Shown: piece after piece, positions 18,318-27,216 of the stretch
Layout of the letters: each line of letters opens with the position of its first letter
Position numbering within the stretch: position 1 is the first letter of the stretch
Source: Lachnospiraceae bacterium UBA7205
Lineage (GTDB): Bacteria; Bacillota; Clostridia; Lachnospirales; Lachnospiraceae
NCBI GenBank assembly: GCA_002490665.1
Contig: DKUL01000059.1
Coordinates: 47,958-111,957, forward strand
Reading direction: 5' to 3'
Length of the DNA stretch: 64,000 nt
The notes under the pieces: generated by a model
Told to the model about the DNA's origin: nothing
Databases searched by the model: none
What the model saw: only the letters and a program-made list of their open reading frames with translations
Program-made: the position numbers and the translations under genes

Positions 18318-19267
18318 AGACAGACAAAGTTGTTACAAGAATTGCAACAAGGGAAAGCTATGGAAATGCCCTTGTGGAGCTGGGAGCAGAATATCCGAAT
18401 CTGGTTGTTCTGGATGCCGACCTTGCCGCGGCGACCAAGACAGGTATTTTTAAGAAAGCATATCCCGACCGGCATATTGACTGCGGCATTGCAGAATGTA
18501 ACATGACGGGTATCGCGGCAGGACTTTCAACTGTAGGCAAGATTCCGTTTATCAGTTCCTTTGCCATGTTTGCGGCGGGACGCGCTTTTGAGCAGGTTCG
18601 CAATTCCATAGGGTATCCGCATCTGAATGTAAAGATTGGCGCAACCCATGCAGGAATCACTGTCGGCGAGGATGGGGCATCCCACCAGTGTAATGAGGAT
18701 CTGGCGTTAATGAGAAGCATTCCCGGAATGGTCGTCATCAATCCGTCAGATGATGTGGAGGCAAGGGCAGCCATGCGTGCGGCAGTGGCGTATGAAGGTC
18801 CTGTATATCTGCGTTTTGGTCGTGCGGCAGTGCCTGTGATCAATGACAGGGCGGACTATCACTTTGAGATTGGAAAAGGCGTCCTGCTTCGCGAGGGGAC
18901 GGATGTTACAATCGTAGCTACCGGAATCTGTGTGGACAGCGTTCTCGGCGCGGCAGAGAGGCTTGCAGCGGAAGGCGTCAGCGCGGAAGTGATCAATATA
19001 CATACGATCAAACCGTTTGATAAGGAGCTCGTAGCCGCTTCCGCAAAAAAGACCGGAAAAGTAGTGACGGTGGAAGAGCATTCCGTGATTGGCGGACTGG
19101 GGAGTGCAGTCTGTGACGCGCTTTGTGAACTGGCGCCAACACCTGTCAGGAAAATCGGTATGCAGGATGTGTTTGGCGAGTCCGGTTCTGCGGCAGCCCT
19201 GATTCAGAAGTACGGACTGGATGCGGAAGGCGTGTATAAGAGCGTAAACGAATTTTTGGCGGTTTAA
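18305..19267 (+). CDS. Transketolase, C-terminal subunit
   Basis: Pyrimidine-binding half of the split transketolase, 320 residues. DCGIAECNMTGIAAGLS contains the Glu that activates the thiamine aminopyrimidine, followed by the ATHAGITVGEDGASHQ block and a C-terminal domain (TVEEHSVIGGLGSAV). It is translationally coupled to the N-terminal subunit. Related to, but distinct from, 1-deoxyxylulose-5-phosphate synthase halves. Confidence 0.95.
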   Translation: MSEVKTDKVVTRIATRESYGNALVELGAEYPNLVVLDADLAAATKTGIFKKAYPDRHIDCGIAECNMTGIAAGLSTVGKIPFISSFAMFAAGRAFEQVRNSIGYPHLNVKIGATHAGITVGEDGASHQCNEDLALMRSIPGMVVINPSDDVEARAAMRAAVAYEGPVYLRFGRAAVPVINDRADYHFEIGKGVLLREGTDVTIVATGICVDSVLGAAERLAAEGVSAEVINIHTIKPFDKELVAASAKKTGKVVTVEEHSVIGGLGSAVCDALCELAPTPVRKIGMQDVFGESGSAAALIQKYGLDAEGVYKSVNEFLAV

Positions 19268-19296
19268 AATGCAAAGATAAATGCGGAGGAGTGTCA

Positions 19297-21399
19297 ATGA
19301 AAAAGAAACTAATGCTGCACAATAAAGGGACAAATTATTTCCTATTCAGCATCAGAAATAAAATAATCATTTGTTTTCTGGTTCCCTTATCCTTTATGAT
19401 TATCATTGGGTATTCTGCATATCAGAAGGCGGCAGAGGGAATGCAGCAGAAATTTCAGGAATCGACACTTCAGACCCTAAGAATGGTGACAGAGTATGTG
19501 GACATGGGCTGTGACTTTATTGAGGCAGAGGGAACCAAGTACGCTTTTAATACCGAGCTGGCAAAGTACTATCTGGGTTTTTTTGAGGATGATTTGATTG
19601 GAAAAAAGGATTTGATCGAGAAAACGAAATATGATATTCTGTCTGCCCAGATTATCAACCCATTTATCAGCAATATACATATTATTACCATGGAAGGAAT
19701 TTCTATGCTTTCGACCAGGGATACAGCTTCCGCAGATGGTTTTTATGAAAGCTATATGGAATCCATGTCAACGGGGGACAGTACAATTGACAAATGGGTT
19801 GACAGACATACGATATTGGATGAATATCTGGGACTCGATGAAAATGACTATATTCTGTCCCTGCAGGTTCTGTCCCAGTCTAAGAATGCGTGTATTGTGA
19901 TTGATGTGAAACAGGAGGAGATCAAGAAGCTTTTGGAGAATCTGGACATCGGCGAGGGCAGTATGGTCGGTTTTGTTACTGGAAGTGGAAAAGAGATTGT
20001 CTGTGTGAAAGCAGCAGAGGGACAGGAAAGTGACCTGGTGGAAGGCGGAAATGTATTTTGGGGACAGGAGTTTTATGCCGGTATCAGCAATGAGACTGAT
20101 GAGTCTGTCGGGGAAGAATTATTGGAAGGCTCTAAGGAAGTATCATTAGACGGGAAAAAATATCTGTTCCTTTTCAGCAAAAGTGAAAAAATAGGAGCAA
20201 CCGTGTGTGCGTTGATTCCGGTTTCCGTTGTCACGAACCAGGCGGGTGAAATAGGCAGTCTGACAATTGTTCTGGTGCTCATTGCAAGTGCGATTGTTTT
20301 ATGTGTAGGATTTGTGACAGTATCAGGTATTCAAAATAATATGAAGCGCATCTCAAAGAAGTTTGGAGAGGTGGAAAAAGGAGATTTAACAGTAAAAATT
20401 GCGGTAAAGGGCCGGGACGAGTTCAGAGGGCTTGCCGGTTCTGCCACACACATGATTGCAAATACAAAGAATCTTGTGAACAAAGTGAGATATGCGACTG
20501 TCCAGCTGGGGGAATCTGCCAATGACGTAAACGCAGTTTCCGGCGTGATTGAAGAACACTCCCATGAAATAACAAAAGCTGTCAGGGAAATTAATGCGGG
20601 TATGGCGAAGCAGTCAGAGCACGCGCAGGAATGTGTGGCAAAGACAGATATATTGTCCGGTGAAATCCAGAAAGTCGGTCATATTCTAGGAGATGTTGAA
20701 AAAATGGTAAGGGCGACAGATGGCATGATTGCCCATGGAATGGAACTGATTCAGGTTTTGGGCAGCAGGGCGGCGGAAACAACTGATATTACGGACAAGG
20801 TCAGCGAGAGCATTGATGTGCTAAGCGAAGAAAATCAGAAAATCAATGCATTTGTGGAAATCATTACAGACATCAGCGAACAGACAAACCTGCTTTCTTT
20901 AAACGCTTCCATTGAGGCTGCGAGAGCCGGAGCGGCAGGGCGTGGATTTTCGGTAGTCGCAGAAGAGATTCGCAAGCTGGCGGATGATTCGGCAAGGGCG
21001 GCAGGTGAAGTACGTAATAATGTAAAACAGATTAACACACAGGTTAGGAACAGCATGGAAAATGCAGGTCAGGCGCGTTCCATGGTTGATCTGCAATCGA
21101 AATCTGTTGGGGAAGTCATTGCTGTATTTCACAAGATGCAGGAACACATGAACCAGCTTGTGGAAGGGCTGGATCATATCATGAACAGTATGGAAAGTGC
21201 GGACAGCGAGAGAAGCGACACGGTAAATGCAGTAAAACATATTTCTGACATCATAGAGTCCGCCGCCGCCAGTGCCGAGGTCGTCAATGAAGTCGCGGAC
21301 GGTCTGATGAGAAATGTTACAAATCTGGGACGCACAGCAGCGACGCTCGGCGAGAATATGGAGGAATTGAGGGCAGAAATCTCTGTTTTTAAAACATGA
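19297..21399 (+). CDS. Methyl-accepting chemotaxis protein with extracytoplasmic sensor domain
   Basis: Chemoreceptor of 700 residues. ATG 19297 has GGAGG at 19285-19289; a GTG at 19291 is open but closer to the site. TM1 is about residues 23-42, a dCache-like periplasmic-type domain follows to about residue 305, TM2 about 310-332, HAMP about 335-385, then a methyl-accepting coiled coil whose tip EQTNLLSLNASIEAARAG matches the CheA/CheW contact region. It lies 29 bases after the transketolase, in the same direction, so it is probably co-expressed with the arabinose genes and may detect arabinose or an arabinoside (inference). Confidence 0.93.
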   Translation: MKKKLMLHNKGTNYFLFSIRNKIIICFLVPLSFMIIIGYSAYQKAAEGMQQKFQESTLQTLRMVTEYVDMGCDFIEAEGTKYAFNTELAKYYLGFFEDDLIGKKDLIEKTKYDILSAQIINPFISNIHIITMEGISMLSTRDTASADGFYESYMESMSTGDSTIDKWVDRHTILDEYLGLDENDYILSLQVLSQSKNACIVIDVKQEEIKKLLENLDIGEGSMVGFVTGSGKEIVCVKAAEGQESDLVEGGNVFWGQEFYAGISNETDESVGEELLEGSKEVSLDGKKYLFLFSKSEKIGATVCALIPVSVVTNQAGEIGSLTIVLVLIASAIVLCVGFVTVSGIQNNMKRISKKFGEVEKGDLTVKIAVKGRDEFRGLAGSATHMIANTKNLVNKVRYATVQLGESANDVNAVSGVIEEHSHEITKAVREINAGMAKQSEHAQECVAKTDILSGEIQKVGHILGDVEKMVRATDGMIAHGMELIQVLGSRAAETTDITDKVSESIDVLSEENQKINAFVEIITDISEQTNLLSLNASIEAARAGAAGRGFSVVAEEIRKLADDSARAAGEVRNNVKQINTQVRNSMENAGQARSMVDLQSKSVGEVIAVFHKMQEHMNQLVEGLDHIMNSMESADSERSDTVNAVKHISDIIESAAASAEVVNEVADGLMRNVTNLGRTAATLGENMEELRAEISVFKT

Positions 21400-21443
21400 A
21401 TCGTTCAAATGGATTTGGAAACGGCAGGGAAAGGAAATAAGAC

Positions 21444-21743
21444 ATGGTAAGCAGAAATATTATTTTGAAGAATCAGAAGGAGACGATAGAATTTGTTTCA
21501 ATTGTTGAGCAGTATCCCTATTCAGTAACAATCTGTGCTGGTCATTGTACCATGAATGCAAAGTCGATTCTTGGAATGCTGGCTATGGGCTTTCATCGTA
21601 TCATGAAAATGGATATCCATGCTGAGACAGCCGATGATTTGCTTGGGGCAGTCGGTAAATTTATCTGTAGGGAGAATAGGCAGTCGGTTTTGTGTTGTTG
21701 CAATTATTTGTCTAATGCATTAATTTCTTCGTCTATCACATGA
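21444..21743 (+). CDS. HPr-like protein lacking the phospho-histidine motif
   Basis: 99-residue protein resembling HPr of the phosphotransferase system. The Ser-46-type block is clear (MNAKSILGMLAMGF, Ser41 here), followed by an HPr-like C-terminal half (AETADDLLGAVGKFI). The expected GLHARPA segment around position 13-18 is absent, so it cannot carry the histidine phosphate of a true HPr. It recalls Crh of Bacillus, which also lacks the His and acts in carbon catabolite control, but the similarity is only in that respect. The C-terminus is Cys-rich (LCCCNY). It lies 44 bases after the chemoreceptor. A role in carbon signalling is an inference. Confidence 0.72.
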   Translation: MVSRNIILKNQKETIEFVSIVEQYPYSVTICAGHCTMNAKSILGMLAMGFHRIMKMDIHAETADDLLGAVGKFICRENRQSVLCCCNYLSNALISSSIT

Positions 21744-21796
21744 AATTTCATGGAACACGAAACACCCCATATATTTCACAAAATAAACACACCAAA

Positions 21797-21829
21797 TTTA
21801 AGCTTCACTTAAGCTTGCCGCCATATACT
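21797..21829 (+). promoter_or_regulatory. Direct-repeat response-regulator site and promoter ahead of the VTC operon
   Basis: TTTAAG (21797-21802), five bases, CTTAAG (21808-21813), then 10 bases to a -10-like TATACT (21824-21829). The half-site spacing of 11 bases matches OmpR/PhoB-type tandem binding; the streptococcal CiaR consensus is TTTAAG-N5-TTTAAG. The repeat would overlap the -35 region, as expected for activation. The OmpR-type regulator encoded at 25149 is the natural candidate. A 14-base palindrome CATGAAATTTCATG lies upstream at 21739-21752. Confidence 0.6.
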
Positions 21830-21930
21830 TTTCTCATCACAAACCAATATGCATATGGGGTACTATAGATGACATTACATTGCTGTTATTGCGTTTGTGC
21901 AAATTCAAGATTGGTGAATGGAGGAGTATA

Positions 21931-22701
21931 ATGGCATATCAGGCAGTTTTTAAACGTTATGAGATGAAATATAAGATGACAAGGAAGCAGCGGGCTGCGG
22001 TATTAGAAGCAATGCTTCCGCATATGCGGCTCGACGATTTCGGGCATACGACCATCCGAAATATCTATTTCGATACGGATACATACCGGCTGGTGCGGCG
22101 TTCCATAGAGAAGCCGGTTTATAAAGAAAAGCTGCGCATCAGGAGTTACAGACAGGCAGCGCCGCAGGATAAGGTTTTTATCGAGCTTAAGAAAAAATAT
22201 GATGATGTGGTCTATAAGCGGCGCGAGTCACTTTCCCAGATTGAAACCCTGGAATGGCTGGTGAAGGGAACGCCGTTTCCAAAAGCGACACAGATAGGAA
22301 CTGAAATTGATTATTTTTTTTCATTTTACCAGACACTGAAACCAAAGGTGTTTCTGTCCTATGAGCGCGAAGCATTTTATGCGCTGGACGGCAGCGACTT
22401 CCGCGTGACGTTTGATGAAAATATCCTTGCCCGCCAGGAAGAGCTTTCCCTCTCGCGGGAGGTGTGGGGAGAGCCGCTGATGGATGAGGACGACGTGCTG
22501 ATGGAAATCAAGACTTCGGGCGGCATTCCGCTCTGGATGACGGAGGCGCTGACGCGTGAAAAAATTTACAAGACATCTTTTTCAAAATATGGGACAGCAT
22601 ACGAAAATATATACTGGCGCTCGAAAAGACTGACCGCCCAGCATAAGGTGATGGGCAGACAGACGAATAGCCAGTACACTGGCAGGATATTTATAGCCTG
22701 A
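21931..22701 (+). CDS. VTC-domain protein (polyphosphate polymerase domain)
   Basis: 256-residue protein with the VTC domain, the tunnel-type triphosphate fold that in yeast Vtc4 makes polyphosphate from ATP. Start chosen by GGAGGAG before ATG 21931. Visible features: RYEMKYKM start motif, NIYFDTD, the basic KEKLRIRSY strand, FIELKKKYDDVVYKRR, and MEIKTSGGIPLWM with the metal-binding Glu. It stands directly ahead of a DUF4956 membrane protein, a frequent partner in Firmicutes. Whether it polymerises phosphate or uses another nucleotide substrate is not known. A 33-base dispersed repeat lies within its 3' end. Confidence 0.9.
   Translation: MAYQAVFKRYEMKYKMTRKQRAAVLEAMLPHMRLDDFGHTTIRNIYFDTDTYRLVRRSIEKPVYKEKLRIRSYRQAAPQDKVFIELKKKYDDVVYKRRESLSQIETLEWLVKGTPFPKATQIGTEIDYFFSFYQTLKPKVFLSYEREAFYALDGSDFRVTFDENILARQEELSLSREVWGEPLMDEDDVLMEIKTSGGIPLWMTEALTREKIYKTSFSKYGTAYENIYWRSKRLTAQHKVMGRQTNSQYTGRIFIA
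22609..22641 (+). repeat. 33-base dispersed repeat, copy A (inside the VTC gene)
   Basis: ATATACTGGCG.TCG.AAAGACTGACCGCCCAG matches 44786-44818 at 31 of 33 positions. The core can fold (GGCGCTC with GACCGCC, one mismatch here). This copy is translated as part of the VTC protein C-terminus (YWRSKRLTAQ). Confidence 0.7.
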
Positions 22702-22715
22702 GGAGGAGAGGAAAA

Positions 22716-23411
22716 ATGGAAAATATTTTCAGGGGATTGTTTGACGCGGAGACGGCAAGCATCATATCAGTTGCCGATTTTATGATTTGCATTGTCAGTT
22801 CGCTTGTTATAGGATTGATAATATCAGTGATGTACATGTACAGGAATACATACTCCAAAAGCTTTATCGTGACGATTGCCACCATTCCTGCGATTGTGTG
22901 CGCAGTGATTATGATGGTGAACGGAAATGTGGGCGCGGGCGTGGCAGTAGCAGGGGCTTTCAGTCTGGTAAGGTTCCGCTCCGCACCGGGGACGGCAAAG
23001 GAAATCGGCGTGTTGTTCATGGCGATGGGGGCAGGAATTATCACCGGAATGGGATATATTGCGTATGCGTTTCTGTTTGCTGTCATTATGGGGCTTGTCG
23101 ACATGCTCTATGCACAGATAGGCTTCGGGACAAAGAAGCATGCGGACTTGGACAGGACACTGCATGTCACAATACCGGAGGATTTGGATTATGTGGAAGT
23201 GTTTGACGACTTGTTTGCCCGGTTCACGAAAAAAAGTGAGCTTGTCAACGTGAAAACGACCAATATGGGAAGCCTGTTTAAGCTGACCTATCATATAACA
23301 TTTCAGGAATCAGGCACGGAGAAGGCTTTCATTGATGCCGTGCGCTGCCGGAATGGGAATCTGGAAATTGCACTGTCAAACCAGGAGAGCAGCATAACGG
23401 ACATGATGTGA
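22716..23411 (+). CDS. DUF4956 membrane protein
   Basis: 231-residue protein with four or five hydrophobic helices in residues 20-125. It contains the conserved DUF4956 block AGAFSLVRFRSAPGTAKEIG, followed by a cytoplasmic C-terminal domain of about 100 residues. Function is unknown. The repeated pairing with VTC-domain proteins suggests a shared complex, perhaps a membrane platform for polymer synthesis or export (inference). It starts 14 bases after the VTC stop, with GGAGGAG. Confidence 0.88.
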   Translation: MENIFRGLFDAETASIISVADFMICIVSSLVIGLIISVMYMYRNTYSKSFIVTIATIPAIVCAVIMMVNGNVGAGVAVAGAFSLVRFRSAPGTAKEIGVLFMAMGAGIITGMGYIAYAFLFAVIMGLVDMLYAQIGFGTKKHADLDRTLHVTIPEDLDYVEVFDDLFARFTKKSELVNVKTTNMGSLFKLTYHITFQESGTEKAFIDAVRCRNGNLEIALSNQESSITDMM

Positions 23412-23479
23412 GATATTTCCTTGCCGGATTGCTGGCGAGTATCAGGGGAAAATGTAATGTTGGAAAAAGGAGTACAATA

Positions 23480-25108
23480 ATGGGGCGATGGAATAAAAAG
23501 CAGTATTGGATGATGGCAGTATGCCTTCTTGCGGCCGTGTCTGCAACGGCATGTGCGAATGATGGGACGGTGAATGTAAATGCTGCCAGTGAGAATAATG
23601 AAAGTGACACAAATGTCATTTCGGACGTGGTGGCGGATGAGTCCGGACTTTTCTCGAAGCGTGACCTGGGCGGGGAATATGATGCATCAAAATGTGAACA
23701 TATCACGCTTTCTGATGCAGGCTGCACGACGGATTCCAAGAATGTGGTGATAGAGGAGAGCAGGGTCACGATAACAGGGGAAGGGGACTATCTGGTAAGT
23801 GGTTCGCTCAGTGACGGAATGATTACCGTGGATGTCGACAAGACCGAAAAGGTTCAACTGGTGCTGGACGGTGTGGACATCAGCTGTGCGACGTCGGCTG
23901 CCATCTATGTAAAAAGCGCAGACAAGGTGTTTGTCACGCTTCCCGACGCAACAGAAAACACACTCACAAACGGCGGTTCCTTTGTGGCAGTGGACGATAA
24001 TAACATTGACGCGGTAATCTTTTCAAAGGATGATTTGACACTCAATGGAACAGGAAAGCTTACAGTCGATTCCCCTGCCGGGCATGGAATCGTGTCAAAA
24101 AATGACCTTGTCATCGCGGATGGGACATATGATATTACTGCTGCATGTCATGGGATGACTGGAAAGGACAGCGTGGCTGTCGCGGACGGTGATTTTCACA
24201 TTCAGGCGGGAGAGGATGCCATAAAATCGGACAATAATGATGATGACACAATGGGCAGTGTGCATATTCTGGGCGGAACTTATACGCTCGCAGGCGAGAG
24301 CGATGGGATCAATGCCCTAAATGAAATCAACATTTCCGGTGGTAAAATCGTCGTGGAGCAGTCCGGTGAGGGGATTGAGGCGCGGATTATCAATATCTCC
24401 GGTGGGGAAATTGACATCATGTCGTCTGATGACGGATTAAATGCCACGGACAAACGCCAGTCCGCAAAGGAGGAGACAGCCGATGTCCAGGCGGCGGACA
24501 AAAAAGGCGGTCGTGGCGGAATGAGTGACAATGACCCGGAAGCATCCATCAATATTTCGGGAGGCGTTCTGCGCGTGGATGCCGAGGGCGACGGTCTTGA
24601 CTCGAACGGTTATATCCTGGTAAGCGGCGGGGAAGTTTATGTGACGGGACCTTCTCATGGCGGTGATGCCGCGCTTGACTATGGGATTGATGCCACGATA
24701 ACGGGCGGAATCGTGGTGGCGGCAGGACAGGGCAGTATGGCGCAGAATTTCGGCGCGGATTCGACACAGGGCAGTATTCTGGTAAGCACGCAGCAGCAGA
24801 ATGTGGCAGGAAGCGACATTACTCTTTTGGACGCGGATGGCGGTGAAATTCTTGCATGGACAATGAAAAAAAGTTATAATTCAGTTACAATCAGCTGCCC
24901 GGAAATTAAGTCCGACGGTTCGTACACTGTGAAAATGGGTGAAAACGCAGTGGATGTGGCTATGGACGGACTCATATACGGACAAGGATTTTCCTTTGGC
25001 GGAGGAAAACGCGGATTTGGCAGCGGGAAGAGACAGGGAGAACGCCCGGAAGGAATGCCGGAACCGCCCGATATGCCGAACGGAGAGAAGATGAACCGGA
25101 CAGAATAA
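23480..25108 (+). CDS. Cthe_2159-type (DUF4353) carbohydrate-binding lipoprotein
   Basis: Secreted repeat protein of 542 residues; ATG 23480 has AAAGGAG. The signal peptide ends in a lipobox-like SATAC. The body shows many right-handed beta-helix-like repeats of the form NISGGxIxV / GDDGLNA / GDGLDSNG, the pattern of Cthe_2159, a calcium-dependent cellulose- and acid-sugar-binding protein of Clostridium thermocellum. The C-terminus is Gly/Arg/Pro-rich (GGGKRGFGSGKRQGERPEG). Members often occur beside VTC/DUF4956 proteins. By context it may be the cell-surface component of the same system. Confidence 0.85.
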   Translation: MGRWNKKQYWMMAVCLLAAVSATACANDGTVNVNAASENNESDTNVISDVVADESGLFSKRDLGGEYDASKCEHITLSDAGCTTDSKNVVIEESRVTITGEGDYLVSGSLSDGMITVDVDKTEKVQLVLDGVDISCATSAAIYVKSADKVFVTLPDATENTLTNGGSFVAVDDNNIDAVIFSKDDLTLNGTGKLTVDSPAGHGIVSKNDLVIADGTYDITAACHGMTGKDSVAVADGDFHIQAGEDAIKSDNNDDDTMGSVHILGGTYTLAGESDGINALNEINISGGKIVVEQSGEGIEARIINISGGEIDIMSSDDGLNATDKRQSAKEETADVQAADKKGGRGGMSDNDPEASINISGGVLRVDAEGDGLDSNGYILVSGGEVYVTGPSHGGDAALDYGIDATITGGIVVAAGQGSMAQNFGADSTQGSILVSTQQQNVAGSDITLLDADGGEILAWTMKKSYNSVTISCPEIKSDGSYTVKMGENAVDVAMDGLIYGQGFSFGGGKRGFGSGKRQGERPEGMPEPPDMPNGEKMNRTE

Positions 25109-25148
25109 GCCGGATAGGCTGTCCCGAAGTTTGAGGAGGAAACTTACC

Positions 25149-25847
25149 ATGAGACTCTTACTTGCAGAGGACGAGGCATCGCTGTCAAAAGCGATTGTGA
25201 CAATCCTCAGACGCAGCAATTATACAGTGGATGCGGCATGCGATGGCGTGGAGGCGCTGGAATTTCTGGAAATGAATTCGTATGACGGCGTCATTCTGGA
25301 CGTGATGATGCCGCGCATGGACGGAATCAGCGTCCTGCAGGAGATCCGCAAAGCGGGAAACCAGGTGCCGGTCATCCTGCTCACGGCAAAGGCGGAGGTG
25401 GACGACAAGGTACTGGGACTTGACAGCGGCGCAAATGATTATCTCACCAAGCCGTTTGCGTCAAAGGAGCTTCTGGCGCGCATCCGCGCCATGACAAGAA
25501 GCGCTGCGTCGGCAGTACAGCCCGATACGAAGCTGCGGTTTGGCAATCTCTCGCTGGACTGTGCAACGTTTGAACTGTCCTCGCCGTTCGGGACATTTGT
25601 CCTTGCGAACAAGGAATTCCAGATGCTGGAATTTCTGATGCGCAACCCGAGACAGATTATTTCCGCAGAGCAGTTTATGGACAAAATATGGGGCTTTGAG
25701 GCAAATGCGGAGAGTAATGTCGTGTGGACATATATTTCTTATCTGCGCAAGAAGCTCACGGCGCTCAAGGCAGACGTGGAAATCAGGGCAAGGCGCGGGG
25801 CAGGATATTCCATCGAGCATCTGAGGACGGAAACATCAGCTGACTGA
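25149..25847 (+). CDS. Response regulator, OmpR/PhoB family
   Basis: 232-residue regulator. Receiver domain with phosphorylated Asp51 (GVILDVMMPRMDG), LLTAKAEVDDKV and LTKPF; winged helix from about residue 130 (SAEQFMDKIWGFEANAESNV, then RRGAGYSIE). GAGGAGG precedes ATG 25149. It follows the Cthe_2159-type gene by 40 bases and precedes its kinase. Its probable site is the TTTAAG-N5-CTTAAG repeat at 21797, which would make the whole five-gene unit autoregulated. Confidence 0.95.
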   Translation: MRLLLAEDEASLSKAIVTILRRSNYTVDAACDGVEALEFLEMNSYDGVILDVMMPRMDGISVLQEIRKAGNQVPVILLTAKAEVDDKVLGLDSGANDYLTKPFASKELLARIRAMTRSAASAVQPDTKLRFGNLSLDCATFELSSPFGTFVLANKEFQMLEFLMRNPRQIISAEQFMDKIWGFEANAESNVVWTYISYLRKKLTALKADVEIRARRGAGYSIEHLRTETSAD

Positions 25848-25906
25848 AAAAAGTTTTCCGGTAGGCATGGCGCCGGTGTTGGAACATGCAGCGTTTGGAG
25901 GGGTAT

Positions 25907-27199
25907 ATGATAAGGAAACTGCGGAAAAAGTTCGTTATTTTATCGACAATATCATTGTTATTGCTGCTGGGTATTATTGTGGTATCCAGCAATTTTCTGA
26001 CTTACAGGGAACTTGTGGATAAGGCGGATGTTGTGCTGGACATGATTGTGGAAAACGGTGGGCGCCCTGTGCATTTGCTTCCGCCTGAAAAAAAGGAAAT
26101 TCCGCGGGAAGGCATGCCCGGCGAGCGCGGCAGATTCTTCGGAAAAAAGCTTCTGTCACCTGAAATCATGTATGAGGCGCGATTTTTCACTGCGACTGTC
26201 TCGGGGGACGGACAGATGATATCCGTCGATACGCAGAGCATTGCCATGGTGGATGATGCCGAGGCGCAAAACTATGCAAAACAGGCATATGGTAAAAAGA
26301 GTGACAGGGGATTTATTAACGATTTCCGGTATATAAAATATATTGACGGAAATGACATTCGTGTCATTTTACTCGACTGCGGCAGGAATCTTTTTACCTT
26401 TAAGAATGCCCTTCTCATCAACTGTCTGATATCGTTTGCCGGGCTGCTTGTGATTTTTGTCATCATCGTCATTTTTTCAGCGAAAATTGTCAGGCCGGTT
26501 TCGGAGAGCTACAACAAACAAAAACAGTTTATTTCCGTGGCAGGGCATGAGATTAAGACACCGATTACGGTTATCGACGCGGACGCGGAGGTTCTTGCCA
26601 TGGAAATCGGCGAGGACAATGAGTGGCTTTTGGATATCCGCAAGCAGACAAAGCGGATGGCGGTGCTTACGAACGACCTGCTTGCGCTGTCACGCATGGA
26701 TGAGAACAGGCAGCAGTATACCATGATTGATTTTCCGGTGTCGGATGTCGTCGGGGAGATGGTCAGATCCTTTCAGACCCTTGCGCGAAGCAGGGGGAAA
26801 ACCATCAGGGCAGAGATAACGCCAATGCTGTCATATTACGGCGATGAAAATTGTTTCCGGCAGCTTGTGGGCATTCTTCTGGACAATGCCATCAAGTACA
26901 CACCGACCGCAGCGGATGGCAGCTGTGATGCCATCCGGATGACGCTGGAAAAGAAGAACCATAATATCTGTCTGTCTGTAAGGAACAGCTCGGATCCCGT
27001 GAGCAATGAGCAGCTGGGGCGTTTCTTTGACCGCTTTTACAGGACGGAGCAGTCAAGGAGCTCCGAAAGCGGCGGGTATGGGCTGGGACTGTCCATAGCA
27101 AAATCAATTGTCGAGGCGCATAAGGGCAGGATTACCGCGACGGCGCCTGATGCAAAAACGGTACAGATATCCGTCGTTCTGCCGTCAAGAAGCCGCTGA
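25907..27199 (+). CDS. Sensor histidine kinase (HisKA, no HAMP) paired with the OmpR regulator
   Basis: 430-residue membrane kinase; TTGGAGGGG selects ATG 25907. TM1 about residues 12-34, a short extracytoplasmic part with many charged residues, TM2 about 170-195. HisKA box with phospho-acceptor His214 (VAGHEIKTPITVIDAD), N box LDNAIKYTPT, and G boxes RFFDRFYRTEQSRS and GYGLGLSIAKSIV. No HAMP domain is evident between TM2 and HisKA. Stimulus unknown; by context it relates to the VTC/DUF4956/Cthe_2159 proteins or their ligand. Confidence 0.93.
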   Translation: MIRKLRKKFVILSTISLLLLLGIIVVSSNFLTYRELVDKADVVLDMIVENGGRPVHLLPPEKKEIPREGMPGERGRFFGKKLLSPEIMYEARFFTATVSGDGQMISVDTQSIAMVDDAEAQNYAKQAYGKKSDRGFINDFRYIKYIDGNDIRVILLDCGRNLFTFKNALLINCLISFAGLLVIFVIIVIFSAKIVRPVSESYNKQKQFISVAGHEIKTPITVIDADAEVLAMEIGEDNEWLLDIRKQTKRMAVLTNDLLALSRMDENRQQYTMIDFPVSDVVGEMVRSFQTLARSRGKTIRAEITPMLSYYGDENCFRQLVGILLDNAIKYTPTAADGSCDAIRMTLEKKNHNICLSVRNSSDPVSNEQLGRFFDRFYRTEQSRSSESGGYGLGLSIAKSIVEAHKGRITATAPDAKTVQISVVLPSRSR

Positions 27200-27216
27200 C
27201 AAAGAAAAGCTGCGCA

